Assembly: GCA_934364985.1 (NCBI GenBank)
Contig: CAKRMU010000001.1
Coordinates: forward strand, 186,001 to 250,000
DNA: 64,000 nucleotides
Direction: 5' to 3'
Source: an uncultured Porphyromonas sp.
GTDB lineage: Bacteria; Bacteroidota; Bacteroidia; Bacteroidales; Porphyromonadaceae
Shown: one piece after another, positions 49,558 through 59,374 of the stretch
How the letters are laid out: each line of letters begins with the position of its first letter
Numbering within the stretch: the first letter of the stretch is position 1
Made by a program: the position numbers and the translations under genes
The notes under the pieces: model-generated
Database searches by the model: none
What the model was told of the DNA's origin: nothing
Seen by the model: the letters and a program-made list of their open reading frames with translations, nothing else

Positions 49558-51450
49558 ATGAGTACCAAAGACGATCTAAAGAGGTGGCTACCCACATCAA
49601 AAAAAGAGGTGGAGATGAGAGGATGGGATCAACTAGACATTATCCTCTTTAGTGGTGATGCCTACGTAGATCATCCCTCATTTGCCAATGCAGTTATAGG
49701 TAGAGTCCTCGAAGCCGCAGGTTATAAAGTTGCAATCGTCCCCCAGCCTAACTGGAGAGACGATCTCAGGGATTTCAAAAAGTTAGGTACTCCTCGGCTA
49801 TTTTTTGGAGTCTCACCTGGGAATATGGATTCTATGGTCAACCATTACACGGCTGCCAAAAGACGGCGTTCAGATGATGCATATACTCCAGACCTGCGTC
49901 CTGATATGCGTCCTGACTATCCGAGCATTGTCTACACAAAGATCCTGAGAGAGCTATTTCCGGACACCCCCATTCTTTTAGGAGGTATAGAGGCCTCCTT
50001 AAGACGCCTTACTCATTATGACTATTGGCAAGATAAGCTTTTGCCAGGCATGCCATTTCTTAGTGCTGCCGACCTTATTCTATATGGATTAGGTGAAAAA
50101 TCAGTCGTAGAGATAGCTGATCTCATACATAAAGGCGTACCAATTGATAATATTAAGGAGCTGCCACAAGTAGCTTACCTTACGCCGAAGAGCAAATTTA
50201 CCGAAAAGGAAGGTGACATTTGGCTCAATAGCTATGAAGAATGCCTTAAAGACAAATTAGCCTACGCAAAAAACTTCAGGCAAATAGAGGAGCAAAGCAA
50301 TTCACTACATGCTCATAGGCTCCTGGAGGGAATAGAGGATAAAATTATCGTGGTCAACCCTCCCTACCCTTTGCCCACTCAAGACGAAGTAGATAGCTAC
50401 TATCGCCTACCTTATACGAGACTACCTCATCCTCGATACCAAGGCAAAACAATTAGGGCATACGAGATGATCAAGCACTCAATTAATATGCACAGAGGAT
50501 GCTTTGGTGGCTGTGCATTCTGCACCATATCAGCACATCAAGGCAAGTTTATTGTGTCTCGCAGTAAAAAATCTATCGTAGAAGAGGCTAAAAAAGTAAC
50601 GGAGATGCCTGATTTCAAAGGGTATATCAGCGATCTCGGAGGTCCGAGTGCCAATATGTACCAGATGAGAGGTAAAGATCTCAAAGTGTGCGGAAACTGC
50701 CTTCGTCCTTCTTGTATTTTTCCAAAGATTTGTCCAAATCTCAATGCCGACCATTCCCCTCTTCTTGAAGTTTACCATGAGGTAGATGCCCTCCCAAAGG
50801 TAAAGAAAAGCTTTATTGGGAGTGGTGTTCGGTACGACCTTTTAATACACGAATACAAGCAACCAGAACTGAAAGAAGCCGCAAGAGCATATACAAAAGA
50901 ACTCGTTACACATCACGTATCGGGTAGACTCAAAGTCGCCCCTGAGCACACCTCTGAATCGGTACTCCGGCAAATTCGCAAGCCAAGTTTCGAGAATTTT
51001 TATGCCTTCAAAAATATCTTTGATAGAATTAACCAGGAGGAAGGACTAAAGCAACAACTCATACCCTATTTTATTAGTAGCCACCCAGGATGTCGGGAGG
51101 AGGACATGGCAGAATTAGCCTTAATCACTAAATCTTTGCATTTTCAATTGGAGCAAGTCCAAGACTTTACTCCAACCCCTATGACTGTTTCCACTGTCAT
51201 ATACTATAGTGGTTATCACCCCTATACTCTTCAAAAAGTATACACTGCCCACACGAAAGAGGAAAAGGAGGCACAAAGACAGTTTTTCTTTTGGTACCAA
51301 CCAGATAAAAGAGCTGGTATTATAAGGTCACTTAATAGAATAGGTAGAAAAGACTTAGTGGACAAACTCTTTGGAAATAAAGCGAGGAATAACAAGCGAA
51401 AAAATACTAAGCACAAGTCACATAAGCACGGCAATACCTCAAAACGATAG
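49558..51450 (+). CDS. YgiQ-family radical SAM protein
   Basis: 630 residues. N-terminal UPF0313 domain ([33 protein letters not shown]), radical SAM core with the cluster motif CFGGCAFC (C-x3-C-x2-C) in MHRGCFGGCAFCTISAHQG, and a C-terminal part containing VKVAPEHT-like and FIGSGVRYDLL segments, then a basic tail (KARNNKRKNTKHKSHKHG). No reaction is known for the family. Starts 31 bases after the terminator stem, so the promoter lies close to or within the hairpin region. Confidence 0.9.
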   Translation: MSTKDDLKRWLPTSKKEVEMRGWDQLDIILFSGDAYVDHPSFANAVIGRVLEAAGYKVAIVPQPNWRDDLRDFKKLGTPRLFFGVSPGNMDSMVNHYTAAKRRRSDDAYTPDLRPDMRPDYPSIVYTKILRELFPDTPILLGGIEASLRRLTHYDYWQDKLLPGMPFLSAADLILYGLGEKSVVEIADLIHKGVPIDNIKELPQVAYLTPKSKFTEKEGDIWLNSYEECLKDKLAYAKNFRQIEEQSNSLHAHRLLEGIEDKIIVVNPPYPLPTQDEVDSYYRLPYTRLPHPRYQGKTIRAYEMIKHSINMHRGCFGGCAFCTISAHQGKFIVSRSKKSIVEEAKKVTEMPDFKGYISDLGGPSANMYQMRGKDLKVCGNCLRPSCIFPKICPNLNADHSPLLEVYHEVDALPKVKKSFIGSGVRYDLLIHEYKQPELKEAARAYTKELVTHHVSGRLKVAPEHTSESVLRQIRKPSFENFYAFKNIFDRINQEEGLKQQLIPYFISSHPGCREEDMAELALITKSLHFQLEQVQDFTPTPMTVSTVIYYSGYHPYTLQKVYTAHTKEEKEAQRQFFFWYQPDKRAGIIRSLNRIGRKDLVDKLFGNKARNNKRKNTKHKSHKHGNTSKR

Positions 51451-51553
51451 TTTATTACTTCCAAAATACAATCCCCTATTCGTTAATCATTTGTAATGAT
51501 AATGCAATAACTCAAGTACACGCTTTCTATTTGTTAAAATAGAGAGAAGTGGG

Positions 51554-51585
51554 CTTGCAAGTAACCTTTTTAATTACTTTATTTG
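51554..51585 (+). promoter_or_regulatory. Promoter of htrA
   Basis: CTTGC (51554-51558), 19 bases, TTTATTTG (51578-51585): a Bacteroidetes-type promoter with one -7 mismatch. About 68 bases before the ATG at 51653. Confidence 0.5.
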
Positions 51586-51652
51586 TGGTTGAAAAGGGAG
51601 TGATACTGATAATGGTAGCTCTCAAAGTAACGTCTTTAAGTTATTGATGATT

Positions 51653-53170
51653 ATGAAAAAAGGATTAGGTACTGCATTAATTGCTCTTTCTTGTTCCGTA
51701 ATAGGAGCATTGGGAGGAGTAGCGATTTATGCGAATAGTAATAATGGAGGAGGTGACCTCTTTGGCGGGTCAAATTTTAATGGAGAGACACATAATGCCT
51801 CCACAATATTTAAACAGCCGGAGATGACCCCTGCGGTATATAGTTCTACGAGCACACCTCAAGACTTTGTACAAGCTGCAGAAAGAAGTATCAATGGGGT
51901 GGTCAATATCCAGAGTGAAGTGACTATTGACCACCGAGAGATGCCCAGATTCATAGATCCTTTTGAATTCTTTTTTGGCTTACCAGGGGGAGAGTCTTCA
52001 AGGCGTAATCAAGGAGAATTACCCACACGGGTAGGCATAGGCTCAGGGGTTATCATCAGCACTGATGGCTATATCATAACAAATAACCACGTAGTGGCAA
52101 ATGCCACTCGAGTACTGGTAAGTACCAATGACAATAAAGAATACGAAGCCACTATTGTAGGTACTGACCCCGCCACTGATATTGCCTTACTCAAGATAGA
52201 AGCCAAAAACCTACAGCCTATTCCTTTTGGGGATAGTGAGACCTTAAAGGTAGGTGAGTGGGTATTAGCGATTGGCAATCCATTTAACCTTCAAAGTACT
52301 ATAACGGCAGGCATCGTAAGTGCGAAGGGGCGTAGTACGATGGGGCAAGGTGACCTTAGGATCGCCTCTTTTATCCAGCATGATGCTGCCGTCAATCCAG
52401 GAAATTCAGGTGGAGCATTGGTCAATACCCGTGGCGAACTTGTAGGCATCAATACCATGATTTATTCACAAACGGGCAATTATGCAGGCTATTCTTTCGC
52501 TATCCCAGTGAGCATTGCCAGCAAGGTCGTTTCTGACATCAAGCAGTATGGTACTGTGCAAAGAGCCGTCCTTGGGATCGTGGGAGGCAACATTACAAGC
52601 GAGGTAAAGAAAGAATTTGACCTTAAGGTCAGCGAAGGGGCAGTGATAGCTGACTTCTCAGGGAGTAGTGCAGCTAAGAAAGCAGGGATACAGAAAGGCG
52701 ATGTCGTAACTGCCGTCAATGGTATTAAAATACGTAATATGGGAGAGCTACAAGAGCAAGTATCCAAATATAGCCCAGGTGACGCTATTCAGATTACGAT
52801 TGATAGAAAAGGGAAGAGCCAAGCATATAAGGTAATACTAAAAAATAGTGCAGGTACCACTGAGCTAGTGGAGAATGTAAGTTTTGCATCCCTTGGTGCT
52901 TCGTTTAAGTCCATTGACAAAGAGACGGCCTCACGTTTGGGGCTTCGCAATGGTGTTGAAATAACGGGGACTGACAATAATGGTATTTTAGCAAAGGCTG
53001 GAATACGTAAAGGGTTTATTATCTTAGAGATTAACAACCAACCTGTTAGTAGTGAGAGCGATATTGAGAATATCACTCGGGAAGTACTAAATAAGAGCGA
53101 TGACAAAGTGCTTTTTGTTAAGGGGATCCAACAAAATGGCAAGATAAGGTATATAGCAGTAGAATTATAG
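51653..53170 (+). CDS. htrA: DegP/HtrA-type periplasmic serine protease
   Basis: 505 residues from the ATG at 51653 (MKKGLGTALIALS); an ATG 6 bases upstream is also possible. N-terminal signal or anchor helix, then a trypsin-like domain with His in TNNHVV, Asp in TDIALLKI and Ser in NPGNSGGAL, and two PDZ domains (from about residue 310, AVLGIVGG, and about 410 onwards, ASRLGLRNGVEI). Degrades or refolds damaged envelope proteins. Stands alone with its own terminator. Confidence 0.94.
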   Translation: MKKGLGTALIALSCSVIGALGGVAIYANSNNGGGDLFGGSNFNGETHNASTIFKQPEMTPAVYSSTSTPQDFVQAAERSINGVVNIQSEVTIDHREMPRFIDPFEFFFGLPGGESSRRNQGELPTRVGIGSGVIISTDGYIITNNHVVANATRVLVSTNDNKEYEATIVGTDPATDIALLKIEAKNLQPIPFGDSETLKVGEWVLAIGNPFNLQSTITAGIVSAKGRSTMGQGDLRIASFIQHDAAVNPGNSGGALVNTRGELVGINTMIYSQTGNYAGYSFAIPVSIASKVVSDIKQYGTVQRAVLGIVGGNITSEVKKEFDLKVSEGAVIADFSGSSAAKKAGIQKGDVVTAVNGIKIRNMGELQEQVSKYSPGDAIQITIDRKGKSQAYKVILKNSAGTTELVENVSFASLGASFKSIDKETASRLGLRNGVEITGTDNNGILAKAGIRKGFIILEINNQPVSSESDIENITREVLNKSDDKVLFVKGIQQNGKIRYIAVEL

Positions 53171-53252
53171 TGAGCAGTAGAATTATAGTGAGTAGTACAA
53201 TTTAATTAATGCTTGTGATTCAATAGTTTATTGTTTTTTGTGATTCTGAAAG

Positions 53253-53284
53253 AAGCCTCGGCATTGTGAGTAATGCCGGGGCTT
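53253..53284 (+). terminator. Terminator of htrA
   Basis: 13-bp stem with one T-G pair (53253-53265 with 53272-53284), followed by TTTATTTTG. Confidence 0.75.
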
Positions 53285-53407
53285 TTATTTTGAAATTATT
53301 GCCTTATTCTGCACCATTTTGGGGGGAACTAATCCTATAGAATGCCACTAAAATCCATATACGTAGCATCATAATCTGCTTGAAGAATTCACCTATAAAG
53401 ACAATTA

Positions 53408-53447
53408 GAGCGATGATAGACAAGCTTAATGCTTTATACCATCGCTC
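53408..53447 (-). terminator. Possible terminator of lpdA
   Basis: 8-bp perfect stem GAGCGATG/CATCGCTC plus partly paired inner bases on the minus strand; the following tract is only moderately T-rich. Confidence 0.5.
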
Positions 53448-53476
53448 CAGAAATGAAATGTCTTTTAGAATAGGTG

Positions 53477-54835
53477 TTACTCAAACAGAGCTTCGTGAAC
53501 TATTTCTCCTACCGTTGGGTGAGGGAAAATATGACGCTTAAACTCCTCAACGGTGAGGTTTTCTGTCATAGCCATTCCCACTGTAACAATAATCTCTGAG
53601 GCAGGATTACCAATCATATGACCACCAAGTATCCTATGAGTATTGGGATCAACGAGTAGCTTAAAGTAGCCATTACCCGTTTCGTTTTCGACAACAAACC
53701 TACCTGCATAGCTGGCTGGTAGCCCCATCACTTTATACTGCACTCCATTCTTCATAAGGTCTTCCTCTGTCGCCCCTACGCCGGCAATCTCCGGGTGTGT
53801 GTACACGACACCCGGGATAACGTCATAACGCATAGGGTCGCCCTCACCTTTCAAGATGTGCTTCAATGCTACTTCTCCCTCACGGATAGCGGTATGTGCG
53901 AGCATCGAGTGTCCATTTACATCTCCAATAGCATAAACGCGAGGATTGGAAGTACGTAGATAATTGTCTACGATGATATTGCGCTCTATCTTAATGTTTA
54001 TCGACTCCAACCCTAAGCCCTTTAGAATAGGACGACGACCGGCACTGACCATTATGCGTTCAGCCTCCAGATTTTCCTGAGTGCCGTCTGACAACTCAAT
54101 CGTAAGACCTTTAGGATTTGCAGCTACCACTTTGGTATTGAGATAAAACTTAACACCTCGCTTTTCGTACTCTTCTTGTAGTTGCTTAGATATAGCTGCA
54201 TCCATAGGTCCAAGGATCTTTGGTAGCATTTCTACTACGGTCACTTGTACCCCAAAGCTATTGAAAACGCTAACAAACTCCATCCCGATGACACCTCCGC
54301 CCACGATCAGAATGCTCTCAGGAAGCTCCTTAGCATCAAGGGCTTCACGGCTCGTCCAGTATTCAACCTCTTTGATTCCCTGAATAGGAGGGACAAATGC
54401 CTCAGAGCCACTTGATAAGATTACCTTATCAGCCACAAAGGTTTCGCCATTAGCCTCTATAGTAATGCCCTGCTCACATTCACCCACAATAGTAGCAGTA
54501 GCTTCAATGACTTGAACGCCTGCGTCGCTAAGTTTTGCAGAGACACCTGCAACGAGCTTACGAACTATCTTATTTTTACGGGCAGCGACCTTTTTGTAAT
54601 CAGCAGTAATGCTACCCTCGATGTTGATACCATATTTTTTTGCGTCCTTAAGCCCATCATACATATTAGCACTATACAAAAGAGCTTTCGTGGGAATACA
54701 TCCCTCGTTGAGGCAGACACCCCCTACTTTTTCTTTTTCAAAAAGAATGGTATGTAAGCCTGCTTTTGCGGCTGCGGCTGCAGTATTATAACCACCAGGA
54801 CCACCGCCAATAACAGCCAAGTCAAATGTTGTCAT
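53477..54835 (-). CDS. lpdA: Dihydrolipoyl dehydrogenase
   Basis: 452 residues, full length. FAD/NAD-linked disulfide oxidoreductase: E3 of 2-oxoacid dehydrogenases or glycine cleavage. Motifs: FAD site VIGGGPGGYNTAAAAAKAG, redox cysteines GGVCLNEGCIPTK, NAD site VGGGVIGMEF, second FAD site YAIGDVNGHSMLAHTA, and the C-terminal active His-Glu HPHPTVGEIVHEA. Stands alone; its partners lie elsewhere. Confidence 0.96.
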   Translation of the reverse strand: MTTFDLAVIGGGPGGYNTAAAAAKAGLHTILFEKEKVGGVCLNEGCIPTKALLYSANMYDGLKDAKKYGINIEGSITADYKKVAARKNKIVRKLVAGVSAKLSDAGVQVIEATATIVGECEQGITIEANGETFVADKVILSSGSEAFVPPIQGIKEVEYWTSREALDAKELPESILIVGGGVIGMEFVSVFNSFGVQVTVVEMLPKILGPMDAAISKQLQEEYEKRGVKFYLNTKVVAANPKGLTIELSDGTQENLEAERIMVSAGRRPILKGLGLESINIKIERNIIVDNYLRTSNPRVYAIGDVNGHSMLAHTAIREGEVALKHILKGEGDPMRYDVIPGVVYTHPEIAGVGATEEDLMKNGVQYKVMGLPASYAGRFVVENETGNGYFKLLVDPNTHRILGGHMIGNPASEIIVTVGMAMTENLTVEEFKRHIFPHPTVGEIVHEALFE

Positions 54836-54978
54836 ATCAAATATCTATTTAAGATGTATAAGTTACTATATTCGTTTGCAAGATACACATTTTTATCTCT
54901 TTCTTTAAAAATATGTATAACCTATTGATATTGAGAATCTAAATATTCTAACAAAGTAATAGTGCTATAAGCACTGAC

Positions 54979-55070
54979 AGATACCCTATGTTAGCCTAAG
55001 AGTATTCCGTATATTCGCTACGGCTAATTCCAAGTATCCTTAAAAGCAAATACCTGATATCCTTTTTTAG
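54979..55070 (+). repeat. 23-bp tandem repeat cluster G (4 units)
   Basis: Units start at 54979, 55002, 55025 and 55048. Lies 15 bases beyond the histidine kinase stop. Last unit ends CCTTTTTTAG. Confidence 0.9.
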
Positions 55071-55085
55071 AAAACAACATTGTGG

Positions 55086-56792
55086 TTATCTATGAAGGTT
55101 AAATAGCACCTCAAGACCTCCTGAAGTATGGATGCGTGCTTGTACTTGACCACCATGCACGAGAATGGCATTTTTGACAATACTCATGCCTAATCCTGTA
55201 CCACCTGTTTCGCGAGTACGACCCTCATCGACACGATAAAACCGCTCAAAAAGTCTATTTAGCTGATTTTCTGGTACGCCTTTACCTGTATCATAATACG
55301 AAAAGAATAAGTGACTATCGTCTTGGTGGTAGCAATTGATTACAATACCCACATTAGGTCCTGCATACCTAAGGGAATTCTCTACTAAGTTTTGGAAAAT
55401 AGAATAGAGTAGAGATTGATTGCCTATAAGTGTGAGATCAAGAGGTAATTGATTGGCAAAATGAATGCCTTGCTCCGTAATTTTAGTGAGGTAAGCGACC
55501 CTAATCTCCTCCACCACTTGATGAAGATTAACCTCAACGAATTCGAACGGGCACGACTCCTCATCTAACTTTGTGAGCAGACTGATATCATCCATCATCT
55601 CACTAAGTCTCAGGGATTGGTGGTAAGCTTTGTCGATAAACTCCTTTTGCTTTTCTTCGGACAAACTCATATAATTGAGTGTCTCCAGATAGCCTCTAAT
55701 TGAGGTAAGGGGTGTGCGTATCTCGTGGGTTATATTGCTGGTCATTTCCTGCTTTAAGACCCTACTCTTTTCTTGCTCTGTAATATCCTCTATCGTAAGC
55801 TCATAGTTGCCATGACCAGATTTAATCGCTTTTATTTCATAGATATTATTACTATGAGAGATAGGGATCGTGATACTTTGTTTCTCAGAGTTATCATCCA
55901 AGAAACGCTTAATAGGGAGCATCAATGGCTGATTAATCAATTCATTAGCATCCGTAATAGGTGTGGTCGCTATTACATTCGCATACTGGATAAAATGGGC
56001 ATTTGCAAATTGTGTTTTTCGTGTTTCATCAAAGAGAGCTATGCCGATATGCGATAGCTTAAAGTGCTGAATGAGTCGCTCCTGTGCCTCTTCAATTTGT
56101 TTTCGAGCATCCTCTTTCTGCTCAAATATTGTGACAAGCTGCTTCGTGATATCATTCAATTCGGAATGAGGAAGCTGTAGGTCGGTACAATACGAATTAT
56201 AAGTCGCAATTCTCTGAGTAAGGTCTTTAAGGTGCGTCATCATCCTATCGTATCGCCTAATAAGTAGGAAGAGAATCAACCCTAATACCACAAAAAAGAA
56301 AGACGCAATATAGATGTAATTATTACCGGCTTTTAATGACCCCCTTAACTGAGTATCATAAGGAAGTGACGTGCGTACGTAATGCCCTGGATAATAAGTC
56401 GCATAGTAGAGCATTTCCTTACCAAGGGTCACCGACTTTCGAGTATTACTCCCATACTTATGATACCGAGCTTGCTGCAACTCTGGTCGCGAATCATGAT
56501 TCTCCATTTTATCAATATTGTCGGCGTCAGTATCATAGAGAACCTTACCCTCATCCGCAACAATCGTAATACGTAAAGTAGAGGGAAGGATCAGAATAGT
56601 TGAGTCTAATAAGCCACGAATATACGCTTCCTCTACGATCTGATTAAAGGAATCAAGTTTAGATGATAGTGCTTCAAACCTCATCTTTTCTTCATTATTC
56701 TGCTGAACTATTACCATTGAAACAGCAAATAATGCAAAGATTACGAGGGTGCCATAAAACAATCTACGTGCGTAGTCAGACTGCAACTTCAT
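55086..56792 (-). CDS. PhoR-like sensor histidine kinase
   Basis: 568 residues. Two membrane helices (about 12-30 and 160-180) enclose a periplasmic region of about 130 residues. A HAMP/coiled-coil stretch and PAS-like part follow. HisKA with phospho-accepting His356 (THEIRTPLTSIRGYL), then HATPase with NLVENSLRYAG, GKGVPENQL and GGTGLGMSIVKNA. It is the last gene of the pst/pho operon, 23 bases after its response regulator, so phosphate starvation is the likely signal (by context). Confidence 0.92.
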   Translation of the reverse strand: MKLQSDYARRLFYGTLVIFALFAVSMVIVQQNNEEKMRFEALSSKLDSFNQIVEEAYIRGLLDSTILILPSTLRITIVADEGKVLYDTDADNIDKMENHDSRPELQQARYHKYGSNTRKSVTLGKEMLYYATYYPGHYVRTSLPYDTQLRGSLKAGNNYIYIASFFFVVLGLILFLLIRRYDRMMTHLKDLTQRIATYNSYCTDLQLPHSELNDITKQLVTIFEQKEDARKQIEEAQERLIQHFKLSHIGIALFDETRKTQFANAHFIQYANVIATTPITDANELINQPLMLPIKRFLDDNSEKQSITIPISHSNNIYEIKAIKSGHGNYELTIEDITEQEKSRVLKQEMTSNITHEIRTPLTSIRGYLETLNYMSLSEEKQKEFIDKAYHQSLRLSEMMDDISLLTKLDEESCPFEFVEVNLHQVVEEIRVAYLTKITEQGIHFANQLPLDLTLIGNQSLLYSIFQNLVENSLRYAGPNVGIVINCYHQDDSHLFFSYYDTGKGVPENQLNRLFERFYRVDEGRTRETGGTGLGMSIVKNAILVHGGQVQARIHTSGGLEVLFNLHR

Positions 56793-56815
56793 AGGAAATA
56801 ATAGTAATTATTGAC

Positions 56816-57508
56816 TTATTCGACTCTGAAAGTATACCCAAAGCCTACCCGATTAACAATGCACGCTCCATACGCACCAAGTTTTTTGCGAAGCCTGGCA
56901 ATGTGAACATCTACTGTCCTCTCCAAAACGACGCTATTATCAGGCCAAACCGCATCAAGTATCTCAGTACGCGTAAATACTCTTCCGTCATGAGAAATGA
57001 GTAATTTGAGAATATCAAACTCTGTTTTAGTGAGCTCGACCTCTCCCGCTGGTGAATAAACCTTCATCGCATCCGTATCTATCGTGAGGGGATCACGGAC
57101 AAGTACCGAACCATTATTAGTGCTTTGATTGACCTCGGGATACACTCTATTTAAAACGCTATGTACACGAGCGATTAATTCTTTTATCGAAAAAGGCTTC
57201 CGAACATAGTCATCTCCGCCGATAGAGAAACCTGTAAGCATATCATTCTCGGTGTCCTTAGCGGTCAAGAATATTATGGGGATATTGTTGCCGTTTTTTC
57301 TCAATTGATCCGCCATCTTAAACCCAGTTATTCCTCCAAGCATTACGTCTAATATGAGAAGAGAAAAGGAGCTATCGAGCAGACCAAGTGCCTGCTCTGC
57401 CGAGCTCGTAGCTACCACTCTGAAGCCCTCGTATTCAAGATTAAACTGGAGGATATCTGTGATATCTTTCTCGTCGTCAACAACTAATATCTTGCGTGTT
57501 GTCTTCAT
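56816..57508 (-). CDS. PhoB-like response regulator
   Basis: 230 residues. Receiver domain with acidic pocket VVDDEKD, phospho-acceptor Asp54 in LILDVMLGG, Thr in LTAKD and Lys in RKPF. Winged helix OmpR-type DNA-binding domain with LTKTEFDILKLLISHDGRVFTR and TVDVHIARLRKKLG. Its start overlaps the phoU end by 32 bases, suggesting coupled translation. Candidate binder of the 11-bp direct repeats upstream of pstS. Confidence 0.93.
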   Translation of the reverse strand: MKTTRKILVVDDEKDITDILQFNLEYEGFRVVATSSAEQALGLLDSSFSLLILDVMLGGITGFKMADQLRKNGNNIPIIFLTAKDTENDMLTGFSIGGDDYVRKPFSIKELIARVHSVLNRVYPEVNQSTNNGSVLVRDPLTIDTDAMKVYSPAGEVELTKTEFDILKLLISHDGRVFTRTEILDAVWPDNSVVLERTVDVHIARLRKKLGAYGACIVNRVGFGYTFRVE

Positions 57509-58202
57509 CTTTTTCGTGTCTTATATCTTTTCCTTTCACCAGGTATATCGTAGACTCGGCTATGTTAGTGGCACTATCTCCACAACGCTCGAGATTATGC
57601 CCTATGCCCTCTAATGCTAACAGCGTATATACGTCCTCGACTCTAAGCTCTTGATGAGAGAATAATCGGCAAAGAAGAGCCTTTAATTCGTGGTACATCG
57701 TATCGAGGTCGTCATCAGACTTAATGACCATATAAGCCGTTTCAAGAGACTGATTTGTAAACGACATAACTGCGTTCCTTATCATTTGGGTCGTATGATC
57801 ATGCATCCGAATAATAATGGTTCTCACCTCATAGAGATGCGAATCAGTCAGTGGCGACTGACGTACAAATCTAATGATATTAAGCAACATATCGCCAATC
57901 CTCTCCAAGTTTGTAGTAAGGTCTTGATAGGCAATAATGCGACGAAGATCCTCAGCCACGGGGGAGAATTTGAATATAGAAAAGGCTACCTCCTCGCGTA
58001 TTTTCACTTCAAGTCTATCTATTATGATTTCGTTGGATACTGCCTCTTCGTAAAGTGCGTCACTCTTTGGCTCGTCAAAGAGTTGCTTCAAAATACTCGC
58101 TTGCATCAGAGTATTTTTGGAAATCATCTCGAATTGATTCAGTAGGATCTGTAGCTGTTGTTCCTTGATGTGATTGGGAAAAGGGGTATGATTATTATCC
58201 AT
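57477..58202 (-). CDS. phoU: Phosphate transport regulator PhoU
   Basis: 241 residues. Two homologous three-helix units with the PhoU motifs (MASILKQLFDEPK..., EDLRRIIAYQDLTTNLERIGDMLLNI; then ALLCRLF and ALEGIGHNLERCGDSATNIAESTIYLVKG). PhoU links PstSCAB to the sensor kinase and dampens the Pho response. The acidic C-terminal tail is unusual in length and its coding bases are shared with the response regulator start. Confidence 0.93.
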   Translation of the reverse strand: MDNNHTPFPNHIKEQQLQILLNQFEMISKNTLMQASILKQLFDEPKSDALYEEAVSNEIIIDRLEVKIREEVAFSIFKFSPVAEDLRRIIAYQDLTTNLERIGDMLLNIIRFVRQSPLTDSHLYEVRTIIIRMHDHTTQMIRNAVMSFTNQSLETAYMVIKSDDDLDTMYHELKALLCRLFSHQELRVEDVYTLLALEGIGHNLERCGDSATNIAESTIYLVKGKDIRHEKDEDNTQDISC

Positions 58203-58223
58203 ATCGTTCGTTATTATTTCGAA

Positions 58224-59147
58224 TTAACTAAAAACGCCTGTCAGATAATCCTCGGTCTGTTTATGCTTAGGTTTTGTAAACATTTGCTCGGTATCACCAT
58301 ACTCTATAAGCTCGCCAAGGTACATAAAAACCGACTTATCCGAAAGCCTTGCCGCCTGACTCATATTGTGGGTTACTATGATTATGGTGTACTGTTTTTT
58401 GAGCTCCATAATTAATTCTTCTACTCTATTTGTGGAGATTGGGTCAAGAGCGGAGGTAGGCTCATCCATCAATAACACCTCCGGACGTAGGGCTAAGGCC
58501 CGTGCGATACACAGACGTTGCTGTTGCCCGCCTGATAAAAAAGAGCCACGTTTTTTCATAGAATCTTTGACCTCGTCCCACAAAGCGACACTCTCTAAAC
58601 TCGTCTGCACGATCTCCTCCTTTTCGCTTTTGCTCAGCTTTATACCATTAAGCTGATACCCCGCAAGTACATTCTCCTCTATTGACATAGTGGGGAAAGG
58701 ATTCGGTCGCTGAAATACCATCCCTGCTCTTCGGCGAGCAATCATAGGATCCATTGAGAGCATATCTTGGCTGTCAATAAGTATTTGCCCCTCCACTTTT
58801 ATGCTGGGATACAAATCGTGCATCCTATTAATAGCTCGTAAGAGCGTACTCTTTCCACAGCCACTGGGACCCATTACTGCTGTGATAAGATTTTTATTAA
58901 AGGTCACATTGACATCCTTTATAGCCTTTTTCTCAGGGCTGTATGAGACAGAAAGCTCTTTAACTTCTATAATTGGCTTAAGTGCATTAACCGTTTGTTG
59001 TGGCATAGAAAGCAGTCCATCTGCTATAGGTATTGTAGCGCGTGGTGTAGCCTTATGCATTGAGGAAGATGTAGGTATTTCTTTGCTCATATCGCTATCA
59101 TTAGCGGCGAAACCTTTGGTTATTTGTTTATCCTTTATATCGGTCAT
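58224..59147 (-). CDS. pstB: Phosphate ABC transporter ATP-binding protein PstB
   Basis: 307 residues from 59147, about 50 more than usual. ABC ATPase: Walker [19 protein letters not shown] (typical of PstB), signature LSGGQQQRL, Walker [15 protein letters not shown], switch His in IIIVTHNM. The first 47 residues are Ser/Thr/Pro-rich with no match; ATGs at codon 20 (59090) and codon 48 (59006, MPQQTV) are alternative starts, the last giving the standard size. Separated from pstA by 227 bases that contain repeat cluster H. Confidence 0.94.
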   Translation of the reverse strand: MTDIKDKQITKGFAANDSDMSKEIPTSSSMHKATPRATIPIADGLLSMPQQTVNALKPIIEVKELSVSYSPEKKAIKDVNVTFNKNLITAVMGPSGCGKSTLLRAINRMHDLYPSIKVEGQILIDSQDMLSMDPMIARRRAGMVFQRPNPFPTMSIEENVLAGYQLNGIKLSKSEKEEIVQTSLESVALWDEVKDSMKKRGSFLSGGQQQRLCIARALALRPEVLLMDEPTSALDPISTNRVEELIMELKKQYTIIIVTHNMSQAARLSDKSVFMYLGELIEYGDTEQMFTKPKHKQTEDYLTGVFS

Positions 59148-59266
59148 AATATAAGCAGTTATTAAATGAGTGGAGGAGCAAATACTACCAGGGTAATACT
59201 CGATTTGCTCTCAAATAAACACTTTTATAATAGTTTGAAAATCAACATATCACAATACTTAATAGT

Positions 59267-59358
59267 AGATACCTGGAATATGCCTCATCAAATACCCTGT
59301 ATTCGTCTGGGCGTATTTAGGGTATCAGTTTTCACTAATATAGGGTATCCGTTTTGGA
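59267..59358 (+). repeat. 23-bp tandem repeat cluster H (4 units), inside the pst operon
   Basis: Units start at 59267, 59290, 59313 and 59336. The cluster lies between pstA (stop 59375) and pstB (start 59147), inside what should be one transcript. Confidence 0.92.
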
Positions 59359-59374
59359 TAAGTAGGGCTAAGTG

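Larger units (their letters stand above)
53171..53476. other. Convergent gene-free stretch between htrA and lpdA
   Basis: About 300 bases. Just after the htrA stop a short direct repeat (GAGCAGTAGAATTATAGTGA) occurs at 53160-53195, copying the last bases of the gene. Two terminator hairpins face each other. No gene seen. Confidence 0.6.

Noticed and set aside
54979..55070. Repeat clusters as ordinary Rho-independent terminators
   Set aside because: The T-rich tails are on the + strand while the genes that end near clusters A, C, G and H are on the minus strand; separate classical terminators exist at A and C, and clusters B, D and F lie between divergent promoters.
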